Below, piece after piece: positions 34,301-41,883 of a DNA stretch of 64,000 bases. Both the position numbers and the translations under genes were made by a program. Under the pieces are notes generated by a model. That model was given only the letters and a program-made list of their open reading frames with translations. It was not told where the DNA came from and searched no databases. Each line of letters begins with the position of its first letter. The first letter of the stretch is position 1. Source of the stretch: an uncultured Draconibacterium sp. (lineage in GTDB: Bacteria > Bacteroidota > Bacteroidia > Bacteroidales > Prolixibacteraceae); contig NZ_OY776414.1 in assembly GCF_963675585.1 (NCBI RefSeq), forward strand, positions 227,001-291,000. Reading direction: 5' to 3'.

Positions 34301-34887
34301 AATGGAACAATATCTTCCATTTGAATGGCTTCAATTTTTTGAATTTCGTGCGAAGTGCGGAAACCGTCGAAGAAAGCTAAGAAAGGAACTCTTGATTTAA
34401 GAGTAGCAAGGTGAGCAACACCTGCAAGGTCCATTTCTTCCTGTACCGAACCTGCTCCTAACATGGCAAAACCAGTTTGGCGTGCAGCGTAAATATCACT
34501 GTGGTCGCCAAAAATTGATAATGCATGACCTGCCAAAGCACGGGCACTTACGTGGAATACGGTTGGAAGTAATTCTCCTGCAATTTTATACATGTTAGGA
34601 ATCATCAACAACAATCCCTGCGATGCAGTGTAAGTAGAAGTTAATGCTCCCGATTGAAGCGCACCGTGTACTGCACCGGCAGCACCTCCTTCACTTTGCA
34701 TTTCTGCTAAGCGAACCGGACGTCCAAACATATTTTTCTTGCCAAATGCAGCCCACTCGTCAACATATTCCGCCATCGTTGAAGATGGTGTAATAGGGTA
34801 GATACAGGCTACTTCACTAAACATGTAACTCATATACGCGGCTGCGTAATTACCGTCACATGTGATGAATTTTTTTTCTTTTGCCAT
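31336..34887 (-). CDS. nifJ: pyruvate:ferredoxin (flavodoxin) oxidoreductase
   Basis: PFOR oxidises pyruvate with CoA to acetyl-CoA, CO2 and reduced ferredoxin or flavodoxin. The 1183-residue single-chain form contains all domains in order: pyrimidine domain ([20 protein letters not shown]), transketolase C-terminal domain, gamma domain ([20 protein letters not shown]), a domain with two 4Fe-4S clusters ([12 protein letters not shown] and [12 protein letters not shown]), and the thiamine diphosphate domain ([40 protein letters not shown]). The length fits the family and no motif is broken. It has its own terminator and stands alone on the minus strand. Confidence 0.97.
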   Translation of the reverse strand: [1183 protein letters not shown]

Positions 34888-34928
34888 TTTTATTCGTTTT
34901 TGAATTTATTTTGATTTTCGATTGATTG

Positions 34929-36110
34929 CTAGTATAAAAAGCCAAATAACCACAACGGAATTTTATTCCCTTCTCCGAGTTCAATTACGTCTGAAGCGGC
35001 GTAAATATCTTTTGCAGGCTCTAATTTACGTCCGCCAACAAAAAATTTGTATTTCCCATTCACACAAAAATCGGCTTTTGGCGAACTGGCCACTGCACAT
35101 TTATAACTAACCTGATTGTAAAAAAATGTTTGACGAACCGTACTCTTTTCGTTGTTATTTGGTGCAATTGCGTGTAACAAATTTGTGTTTTGCATATAAA
35201 CCATGTCCGGCTTTTTAAGTTGGTCATCGCTACCGCCACCGTTGGAATACAACAAGTTTATCAGCTTTGCATTTTTTAAATACTTCAGGTAATTCATTAT
35301 TGTAGCACGCGATGTTTCAACCGAACTTGCTAATTTACTAACATTTGGTGTAAAAGGCGTTTCGGAAGCTATAATGTGCAACAGCTTTCTGAGTTTTGTT
35401 AGGTATTTAAATTCAATCTGATTAATGTAAGGAACATCAATTTCCAGAGCCAGGTTAATGTTCTTCAGTAATTTGTTTATGTAGAAATTCGGATCGTCCA
35501 TGTAATATGGAAAATAACCGTGTTTCAGGTAATCGTCGAAATAGGCCAGCGGGCGAACCTCAGCAATAACTTCCTGGGCAATTTCCACATGGTTTTTAAT
35601 AATTTCTTCGAAAGTGTATGTTCTAAAATTACTTCCGGCCTGGTGATTTAAATATTCTCTGAACGAAAGTCCTTCGAGGTGGTAAATGCTTGCTATTCCA
35701 TCCAGGTCAGGATTTCCTTCGCCAATACGTAATACAGGTGAAGAAGTGAATATTATTTTAATTTCCGGAATTTCGTCGATGCATTTTCGCAGGTCTTCCG
35801 ACCATTCAGGATATTTCTGTATTTGGTCGAGAACAAGAACTTTTCCTCCACGTTTGGCAAATTCATCAGCAAACGAACTTATTTTGCGTTTTGTGAAATA
35901 GAAATTATTTAAATTGAGATAGAGTATTTCGTTGCTTTCCGGAAATTTTTCCTTTATGTAATCGAGCAAAAATGCAGTCTTTCCAACGCCACGGAATCCT
36001 TTAATACAAATCAGTCGCGCATCCCAGTCAATACTATCCATCAACTCACGTTTGATGGTATCTTTTGTACTTTTTAGTAATGACCTATGATTTTGTTGAA
36101 AAAATTCCAA
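34929..36110 (-). CDS. AAA-type ATPase with DUF4143 domain
   Basis: This 393-residue protein has a Walker A motif GFRGVGKTAFLL near residue 39, Walker B KVLVLDQIQKYPEW near residue 90, a sensor-like IIFTSSPVLRI and a C-terminal winged-helix/DUF4143-like half (SKLASSVETSRATIMNYLKY, then LINLLYSN). Such AAA_14/DUF4143 proteins are common orphan ATPases in anaerobic bacteria, with no clear role, sometimes mobile. It is upstream of nifJ on the same strand (41-nt gap), but that neighbourhood suggests no function. The start is at the first ATG. Confidence 0.82.
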   Translation of the reverse strand: MEFFQQNHRSLLKSTKDTIKRELMDSIDWDARLICIKGFRGVGKTAFLLDYIKEKFPESNEILYLNLNNFYFTKRKISSFADEFAKRGGKVLVLDQIQKYPEWSEDLRKCIDEIPEIKIIFTSSPVLRIGEGNPDLDGIASIYHLEGLSFREYLNHQAGSNFRTYTFEEIIKNHVEIAQEVIAEVRPLAYFDDYLKHGYFPYYMDDPNFYINKLLKNINLALEIDVPYINQIEFKYLTKLRKLLHIIASETPFTPNVSKLASSVETSRATIMNYLKYLKNAKLINLLYSNGGGSDDQLKKPDMVYMQNTNLLHAIAPNNNEKSTVRQTFFYNQVSYKCAVASSPKADFCVNGKYKFFVGGRKLEPAKDIYAASDVIELGEGNKIPLWLFGFLY

Positions 36111-36245
36111 TGTTCGCGTTTTTTAGTAAGAAGATTGAGTATAAGCAGAATTGCTATCTGCACATAACAAATTTAGTAAATTTCTGCTACATCTATTTCT
36201 ATCTTTTTAAAGTCATCCGAAAAATGATAAATCATTAATGTTGGG

Positions 36246-36818
36246 TTAAACTAATCCCGAGAATCCCATAAATGCCATTGCCAGAATGCCTGCAGCAATT
36301 AAAGCAATAGGAGTGCCTTTTAATCCTTTTGGCACATTTTGTAAATCGAGGTGTTCGCGAATACCCGAGAATATAACCAGTGCAAGTCCAAAACCAATTG
36401 CATTTGACGTTGCAAAAATTACTCCTTCCAAAAGATTAAATTCTTTTTGAACGGTTAAAATGGCAACACCTAAAATGGCACAGTTGGTTGTAATAAGTGG
36501 TAAAAATATTCCTAGTGCCTGGTAAAGTGGAGGACTTACTTTTTTAAGAATGATCTCAACCATTTGTACCAGGGCTGCAATAATCAGAATAAAAACGATG
36601 GTTTGCAGATAAGCCAGCCCAAATGTTTCGAGAATGTAATTTTGAATGAGGTAGGTTACAATGGTTGCCAAAATCATTACGAAGGCAACTGCGCCGGTCA
36701 TTCCAATTCCTGTAGAAACCTTTTTGGAAACACCCAGAAAAGGGCAGATTCCCAAAAATTGCATTAAAACAATGTTGTTTACTAATATGGCGCCTATTAC
36801 AATTACTAAATAGTTCAT
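36246..36818 (-). CDS. rnfA: Rnf complex subunit A
   Basis: RnfA is an integral membrane subunit of the ferredoxin:NAD oxidoreductase that pumps Na+ or H+. The 190-residue protein has six helices, starting YLVIVIGAILVNNIVLMQFL and containing GICPFLGVSKK with the conserved Cys that, with RnfE, holds a membrane iron-sulfur site in the family. It is the last gene of the rseC-rnfBCDGEA operon; rnfE ends 11 nt upstream. It is homologous to RnfE in inverted topology. Confidence 0.95.
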   Translation of the reverse strand: MNYLVIVIGAILVNNIVLMQFLGICPFLGVSKKVSTGIGMTGAVAFVMILATIVTYLIQNYILETFGLAYLQTIVFILIIAALVQMVEIILKKVSPPLYQALGIFLPLITTNCAILGVAILTVQKEFNLLEGVIFATSNAIGFGLALVIFSGIREHLDLQNVPKGLKGTPIALIAAGILAMAFMGFSGLV

Positions 36819-36829
36819 TTCTTATCCTC

Positions 36830-37414
36830 CTAATTTTTTTTCATCCGGTTGATTAATGCAATTAAATAGCCCAGTACAAGGAATGCACCAGGAGAAAGCA
36901 CAAACACCAGCGTAACATAGTTTTCGGGGTAAATGGTCATGTCGAAAAATTTTCCGCTGCCCAGTATTTCACGAATACCACCCAGTAAAGTCAGTGCAAA
37001 ACTGAATCCCAGTCCAATTCCCAGTCCGTCAATACCCGAAGAAATTACATTGTTTTTCGATGCAAATGCTTCAGCTCGTCCCAATACAATACAGTTTACT
37101 ACAATAAGCGGGATAAATAATCCGAGGCTTTTAAACAAGGATGGCAAATAGGCTTGCATGGCAAGCTGAACCACGGTTACAAAAGCTGCTATAATTACAA
37201 TAAAACTAGGAATACGTACTTTATCCGGAATAAAACCTTTTACCATTGAAATTACCATATTCGACATAAACAACACGAACGTTGTTGCCAGACCCATTCC
37301 GAGGCCGTTAATTGCCGATGAGGTAACTCCTAAAGTAGGACACATTCCTAAAAGCAGAACAAATACCGGGTTTTCTTTTAAAAATCCTTTAGAAAAATTT
37401 TTCCACTGATTCAT
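36830..37414 (-). CDS. rnfE: Rnf complex subunit E
   Basis: This 194-residue membrane subunit has six helices and the conserved N-terminal motif NPVFVLLLGMCPTLGVTSSA with the membrane cysteine, paired with that in RnfA. The family member NqrD is homologous. It contains LSPGAFLVLGYLIALINR at the C-terminus. It lies 12 nt after rnfG, as expected for an operon. Confidence 0.95.
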   Translation of the reverse strand: MNQWKNFSKGFLKENPVFVLLLGMCPTLGVTSSAINGLGMGLATTFVLFMSNMVISMVKGFIPDKVRIPSFIVIIAAFVTVVQLAMQAYLPSLFKSLGLFIPLIVVNCIVLGRAEAFASKNNVISSGIDGLGIGLGFSFALTLLGGIREILGSGKFFDMTIYPENYVTLVFVLSPGAFLVLGYLIALINRMKKN

Positions 37415-37426
37415 ATCTCAATATTT

Positions 37427-38038
37427 TTAGTTTCCGGCTGTTCCGGAAGTTGCGTCGTTTTTACTGTAAGTAGTATAAGCGCGATTTAGCGCATCCAAAA
37501 AGGCACGGGAAGTTATGGTTGACGCAGTTATTGCATCAATTTCGCCACCATCTTTTGTTACCTTAAACTTGGTAGTTGAAGGATTTTTTCCAATAACGTT
37601 TTGCTTGCTTTTTGCCGGATCGGGATTTTTAAACCACTCTGCCATTTTCGATCCCAAACCAGGTGTTTCGGCATGTTCCAATACCGAGTATCCTGAAAAG
37701 TTACCATCTTTATCGATTCCGGCCATTATTGAAAAGAAACCGCTAAATCCTTTTTTAGTATATGTTTTTATTGCAGTACCTACCAGTTCTCCGCCTTTGT
37801 ATGCCGGAAAAAATTCGAGACTGTCGCCACCTTCTTCTGCGAGAGTTTTAAACGATTCGCCCAATTCATCAAATTCAGGAAGAACCTGGGTAATCGCTTC
37901 AGTTTGTGCTTTTAATTTTGCAGCCTCAATTGGCCCTTTGGTTGCGTCGTAAACAAAACCAAGTATTGCAGCTGCAACTCCGGTTACTACAACCAGTGTA
38001 GCCACCATGTTTATAAAATTCGATTCAACTTTTGCCAT
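37427..38038 (-). CDS. rnfG: Rnf complex subunit G (flavoprotein)
   Basis: This 203-residue subunit is anchored by one N-terminal helix (INMVATLVVVTGVAAAILGFV), with the rest periplasmic. It carries a covalent FMN on a threonine; the site is in ITASTITSRAFLDAL near residue 170 (family motif SGATxT, here diverged to TASTIT). The FMN-domain core GFSGFFSIMAGIDKDGNFSG and HAETPGLG fit the family. It is between rnfD (2-nt gap) and rnfE. Confidence 0.94.
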   Translation of the reverse strand: MAKVESNFINMVATLVVVTGVAAAILGFVYDATKGPIEAAKLKAQTEAITQVLPEFDELGESFKTLAEEGGDSLEFFPAYKGGELVGTAIKTYTKKGFSGFFSIMAGIDKDGNFSGYSVLEHAETPGLGSKMAEWFKNPDPAKSKQNVIGKNPSTTKFKVTKDGGEIDAITASTITSRAFLDALNRAYTTYSKNDATSGTAGN

Positions 38039-38040
38039 CG

Positions 38041-39019
38041 CTATTTTCCTCCGAATCGTTTAGGTTTAATATACATGTTCAGCAAAGGAGTAACGGCATT
38101 CATTATTAAAATTGCAAACGAAATTCCTTCAGGGTAAGCGCCAAACATTCGAATACTCACGGTGATCAAACCAATTCCAACACCATAAATCAGTTGTCCT
38201 TTTCCGGTCATTGGAGAAGTTACCATGTCGGTAGCCATAAAAATAGCGCCAAGCATTAAACCTCCGGTAAACATATGAATGAGTGGATTAATATACATTT
38301 CAGGATCAATTATCCAGAATATACCTGAAACCACCAGTACGGTTAATATGATAGAAACCGGAATTTGCCAGGTAATTACTTTTTTTCCAGATCATATAAA
38401 GTCCGCCAAGAATAAGCAGTAGCGCCGAAATCTCGCCAAGCGAACCTCCACTTGTTCCCAGTAACATATCACTAATCTGAGGCAATCCCTGTATTTCCGA
38501 AACCGGAATACCGTTGGCAATTCCTTCTTTAATTAATCCGAGTGGTGTTGCAGCTGTAACTGTATCAACTTCTGCGAATCTGCTAACCGGCCACGAGGTC
38601 ATTTGTACAGGAAATGAAATCAACAGAAATACCCTGCCAACCAAAGCCGGATTAAAAATGTTGCTTCCCAAACCTCCAAACGAAAGTTTACCTACTCCCA
38701 TGGCAGCAATAGCTCCAATTACAATAATCCACCATGGAATGTTCGACGGAACATTAAAGGCCAGTAAAATTCCTGTAATCAATGCCGATCCATCTGTAAT
38801 TGTTGGATTTACCTTCATCAGGTATTTCTGTATTACATATTCAATGGCCAGACAGGAAATAATTGCTATTAATCCAACACGCACGGCATCCAGCCCGAAC
38901 ATGTAAATTCCCCACGCCATTGCCGGTATCATTGCATAAACAACCCGAAGCATGATCTTTTGGGTTGAGTCGCTGGAATGAACGTGTGGCGACGGTGAAA
39001 CTGTTAATAATTTACTCAT
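38041..39019 (-). pseudogene. rnfD: Rnf complex subunit D, interrupted by a one-base frameshift
   Basis: The intact product would be about 325 residues with multiple membrane helices and a covalently bound FMN (site VDTVTAATPL). The first part (39019 to about 38380) starts SKLLTVSPSPHVHSSDS and reads correctly to LYMIWKK. Skipping one base in the run of seven As (plus-strand Ts 38380-38386) continues as VITWQIPVSIILTVLVVSG and joins the in-frame remainder ending IKPKRFGGK. All other rnf genes are intact, so this may be a sequencing or assembly homopolymer error, transcript slippage, or a true inactivating mutation. The start is the ATG at 39019; a longer ORF to 39100 reads through a repeat. 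Confidence 0.85.
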
Positions 39020-39052
39020 TATGCTGCTGTTTGTTTTATTCTTGTTTGAAAC

Positions 39053-39112
39053 GTCATGCTGAACTTGTTTCAGCATCTGTTTAAAAAGATCCTGAAACAA
39101 GTTCAGGATGAC
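39053..39112. repeat. palindromic repeat between rnfC and rnfD
   Basis: GTCATGCTGAACTTGTTTCA (arm 39053-39077) pairs with GATCCTGAAACAAGTTCAGG (arm 39088-39112) around a 10-nt loop; the core is CTGAAACAAGTTCAG. This is a widespread Bacteroidota intergenic element. It lies inside an operon. Confidence 0.8.
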
Positions 39113-39127
39113 GCCCTTTAGTTTATT

Positions 39128-40459
39128 CTATTTTTTTCTGGAACGCATTATGGCACCCACTTTCCCTTTTCCAAAACGTATGTAATCGAGTAGTGGACGA
39201 TTTGACGGGCAGGTGTAACTGCACGAACCACATTCTATACAATCCATTATTCGCTCGTTTTCTGCCCGGTCGAATATTTGTTTTTCTCCAAGTGTCATTA
39301 AAAGATAAGGTTCCAGTCCCATTGGACAAACCGATGTACAACGCGAGCAACGTATACAGCTGATGCATTCGCCGCGGTTGGCTTCTTCTTCTTTCATTAA
39401 AAGAATTCCGGAAGTACCTTTTGTAACCGGAACATCAAGTGTACGGATGGCACGTCCCATCATTGGTCCACCGCTGATAATTTTTCCGGTGTTCTCGGGC
39501 AAACCACCAGCCGCTTCAACCAATTCGGTGGTTGCAGTACCAATCCGAACCATAAAATTCGATGGTTTTTCAACACCTTTACCGGTTACGGTAACTACGC
39601 GTTCAACCAATGGTTTATTTTTTTGGATTGCTTCGTAAACTGCAAATGCAGTACCTACGTTACTAACCACTGCACCTACGGCAATTGGTAATCCGCCCGA
39701 AGGAACTTCTTTTCCGGTAACGGCATTTATCAGTTGTTTTTCACCTCCCTGCGGATACTGAACTTTTAAAGCCACAACACTTACGCCCTGATACGCTTTG
39801 CATTTTTCGTTCAGTAATTTAATCGCGTCGGGTTTGTTGTTTTCAATGCCAATTACGGCTTTATCCACATTCATGGCTTTCATTAAAAGCTGAGTTCCCA
39901 CCAGAATTTCTTCTGTTTTTTCCAACATCAGACGATGATCGGAAGTGAGGTAAGGTTCGCACTCAACGCCATTAATTAAAAGCACTTCTGCTTTCATTCC
40001 TTTTGGCGGAACAAGTTTTACATGTGTTGGAAAAGTTGCACCTCCCAAACCAACAACTCCGGCTTCCTGAATCTTTTTAATGATTTCGGCACCATCATTT
40101 GAAACTTCTTTAACCAAATCAAGCGAGCGGTCAATTTCTTCCAGCCACTCGTCACCTTCCACATCGATAAAAATACCTTGTTTCGGATAACCTGAACTGT
40201 CGGCCGAGAAATCAACTTTTTTCACTTTTCCTGAAACAGAAGAGTGAATGTTTGTTGAAACAAAACTGCTGCTTTTGGCAATTATCTGTCCTACTTTTAC
40301 TTCGTCGCCTTTTTTTACTACCGGCGCTGCTGGAGCACCAATGTGCTGAGCTACCGGAATAAATACTGTTTTTGGAAGTGGCAGGACTTCAATCGTTTTA
40401 TCTTTCGATAATTTATTTTCGGGAGGATGTACTCCGCCAAGTTTGAACGTTTTTAACAT
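39128..40459 (-). CDS. rnfC: Rnf complex subunit C
   Basis: This 443-residue peripheral subunit receives electrons from ferredoxin (via RnfB) and reduces NAD. An N-terminal domain (PPENKLSKDKTIEVLPLP) is followed by a Rossmann-like FMN/NAD part, including GVVGLGGATFPTHVKL, GVECEPYLTSDHRLML and GGPMMGRAI. Two 4Fe-4S clusters come next: CISCIRCSRCTSVCP and CIECGSCSYTCP. The C-terminus KVGAIMRSRKK is short, without the long repeats of proteobacterial RnfC. It is located between rnfB and the repeat before rnfD. Confidence 0.96.
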   Translation of the reverse strand: MLKTFKLGGVHPPENKLSKDKTIEVLPLPKTVFIPVAQHIGAPAAPVVKKGDEVKVGQIIAKSSSFVSTNIHSSVSGKVKKVDFSADSSGYPKQGIFIDVEGDEWLEEIDRSLDLVKEVSNDGAEIIKKIQEAGVVGLGGATFPTHVKLVPPKGMKAEVLLINGVECEPYLTSDHRLMLEKTEEILVGTQLLMKAMNVDKAVIGIENNKPDAIKLLNEKCKAYQGVSVVALKVQYPQGGEKQLINAVTGKEVPSGGLPIAVGAVVSNVGTAFAVYEAIQKNKPLVERVVTVTGKGVEKPSNFMVRIGTATTELVEAAGGLPENTGKIISGGPMMGRAIRTLDVPVTKGTSGILLMKEEEANRGECISCIRCSRCTSVCPMGLEPYLLMTLGEKQIFDRAENERIMDCIECGSCSYTCPSNRPLLDYIRFGKGKVGAIMRSRKK

Positions 40460-40465
40460 CCTGAT

Positions 40466-41332
40466 TTATTTAGCTGTACTACTTTCTTTTTCAACTTCTG
40501 GTTTTACTTTCCTGGGTGGAAAGTTTTCCTCAATAATTGCGTTTGTTGGACAAACAGCAACACATTTGCGGCACAATTTACATTTGTCTGAATCGATAAA
40601 TGCAAGATTGTTTTCAACGGTAATGGCATCAAACGGACATTCTTTCATACATTTTCCGCAACCAATACAAGCCACACTACAGGCTTTTCGAGCCACACCA
40701 CCTTTTTCCGTGTTGCGGCACGAAACCACTACTTTACGGTTTTTAGGCATTTTTTTACGTAGCTCAATTAAGCCTTTCGGACAAGCATCAACACAGGCTC
40801 CACAGGCCACACATTTATCGTCGATAATTTGAGGAACTCCCAATTCAGAGCGAAGATCAATGGCGTCGAAATCGCAGGCTGTTACACAGTCGCCAAAACC
40901 CAAACAGCCAAACTGGCAATCGGATTCGCCACTGTACACCGAAGATGCAATAGAGCAAGTTGTAGCTCCATCGAAATTACTGGTTTTAGGACGATTGTCG
41001 CAGGTTCCGTTACAACGAATGTAAGCTACTCTCGGATCTTTTTTAACGGCTTCCAAACCAAGTAAGGAAGCAACATTGTTCATGGTATCGTTTCCACCCA
41101 CGGGGCAGTTTAAATCGCCAAGATTGCTGGCTTTTACACAGGCTTCGGCAAAAGCACGGCAACCGGCAAAACCACAACCTCCGCAATTGGCTCCAGGAAG
41201 AGCTTCATCTACCTCGTCGATACGCGGATCTTCATGAACTTTGAATTTCTGTGCCACAAAGTAAAGGATAACAGCTGCGGCTGCTCCAATTACTGCCAGG
41301 GTGACAATGGTATATACAACAGTGATGCTCAT
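40466..41332 (-). CDS. rnfB: Rnf complex subunit B (multi-cluster ferredoxin)
   Basis: This 288-residue subunit has one N-terminal helix (VVYTIVTLAVIGAAAAVILYF) and the diagnostic RnfB motif ALPGANCGGCGFAGCRAFAE. Several ferredoxin cluster sites follow: CQFGCLGFGDCVTACDF, CVACGACVDACP, CIGCGKCMKECP and CKLCRKCVAVCP. It is thought to be the entry point for ferredoxin electrons. The length and number of clusters fit Bacteroidota and clostridial RnfB. It starts 3 nt after rseC. Confidence 0.96.
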   Translation of the reverse strand: MSITVVYTIVTLAVIGAAAAVILYFVAQKFKVHEDPRIDEVDEALPGANCGGCGFAGCRAFAEACVKASNLGDLNCPVGGNDTMNNVASLLGLEAVKKDPRVAYIRCNGTCDNRPKTSNFDGATTCSIASSVYSGESDCQFGCLGFGDCVTACDFDAIDLRSELGVPQIIDDKCVACGACVDACPKGLIELRKKMPKNRKVVVSCRNTEKGGVARKACSVACIGCGKCMKECPFDAITVENNLAFIDSDKCKLCRKCVAVCPTNAIIEENFPPRKVKPEVEKESSTAK

Positions 41333-41335
41333 TAT

Positions 41336-41731
41336 TTAAACAATTTCTTCAAGTTCGAATTTGAACACTTTTTTTAAAAGATGTCGAAAAAAATATAATG
41401 TTATATAATAGGGAATTAGCACAAGTAATGATGCAAGGCCCGCGTAGAGTTCGTTGCCGGTAATTTCAAGAGCAACAATCAGCGTTCCCAGTACCAGAAA
41501 AAACGGAATAACATATCCCCAGATGACTGCGGCAAAACCTTTCGATTGTTTAAAAACAACATTTACCTGTTGTCCAACCTTGTATTCTCCGCTTACATCG
41601 TTTATTTCAATCACTTTATCCTGAAAGTCGGATACGGTGCAGGCACCTTGTGCATGACATGTTGAACATGCCGATTGACTTACGATGTTCACCAGTAACG
41701 AAGTGCCTTTTACTTCGGTTACAAAGCCCAT
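41336..41731 (-). CDS. rseC: SoxR-reducing system RseC-family protein
   Basis: This 131-residue membrane protein has a cysteine cluster CSTCHAQGACTVSDF near residues 22-36 and two helices (AAVIWGYVIPFFLVLGTLIV; LYAGLASLLVLIPYYITLYF). RseC-family proteins accompany Rnf/Rsx operons, where they help keep the complex or SoxR reduced. It is the first gene of the operon, with rnfB directly following. A spacer of about 150 bp separates it from the Kef-type antiporter. Confidence 0.85.
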   Translation of the reverse strand: MGFVTEVKGTSLLVNIVSQSACSTCHAQGACTVSDFQDKVIEINDVSGEYKVGQQVNVVFKQSKGFAAVIWGYVIPFFLVLGTLIVALEITGNELYAGLASLLVLIPYYITLYFFRHLLKKVFKFELEEIV

Positions 41732-41883
41732 ATGTTTAATGTCTGATTCCGTAATTGCCTGTTTTTGCTATTTCGAGATTGCAAAACTAGATAAATATTC
41801 GAATCTCGATGTGCCAGAAAATCACTTTTTCTGAAAATGGTTCAATTTAGAAGTAGTCTAATTTAGTATATCGAACCTTTGTT

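Noticed and set aside
38380-38386. Programmed -1 ribosomal frameshifting in rnfD
   Set aside because: The frames require skipping one base (+1) or moving back two; the classical -1 slippery heptamer in the right phase is not present. Slippage of polymerase or an error fits better.
38306-39100. rnfD start at 39100
   Set aside because: The extra 27 residues come from the palindromic repeat; the family N-terminus SKLLTVSPSPHVHS begins at 39019.
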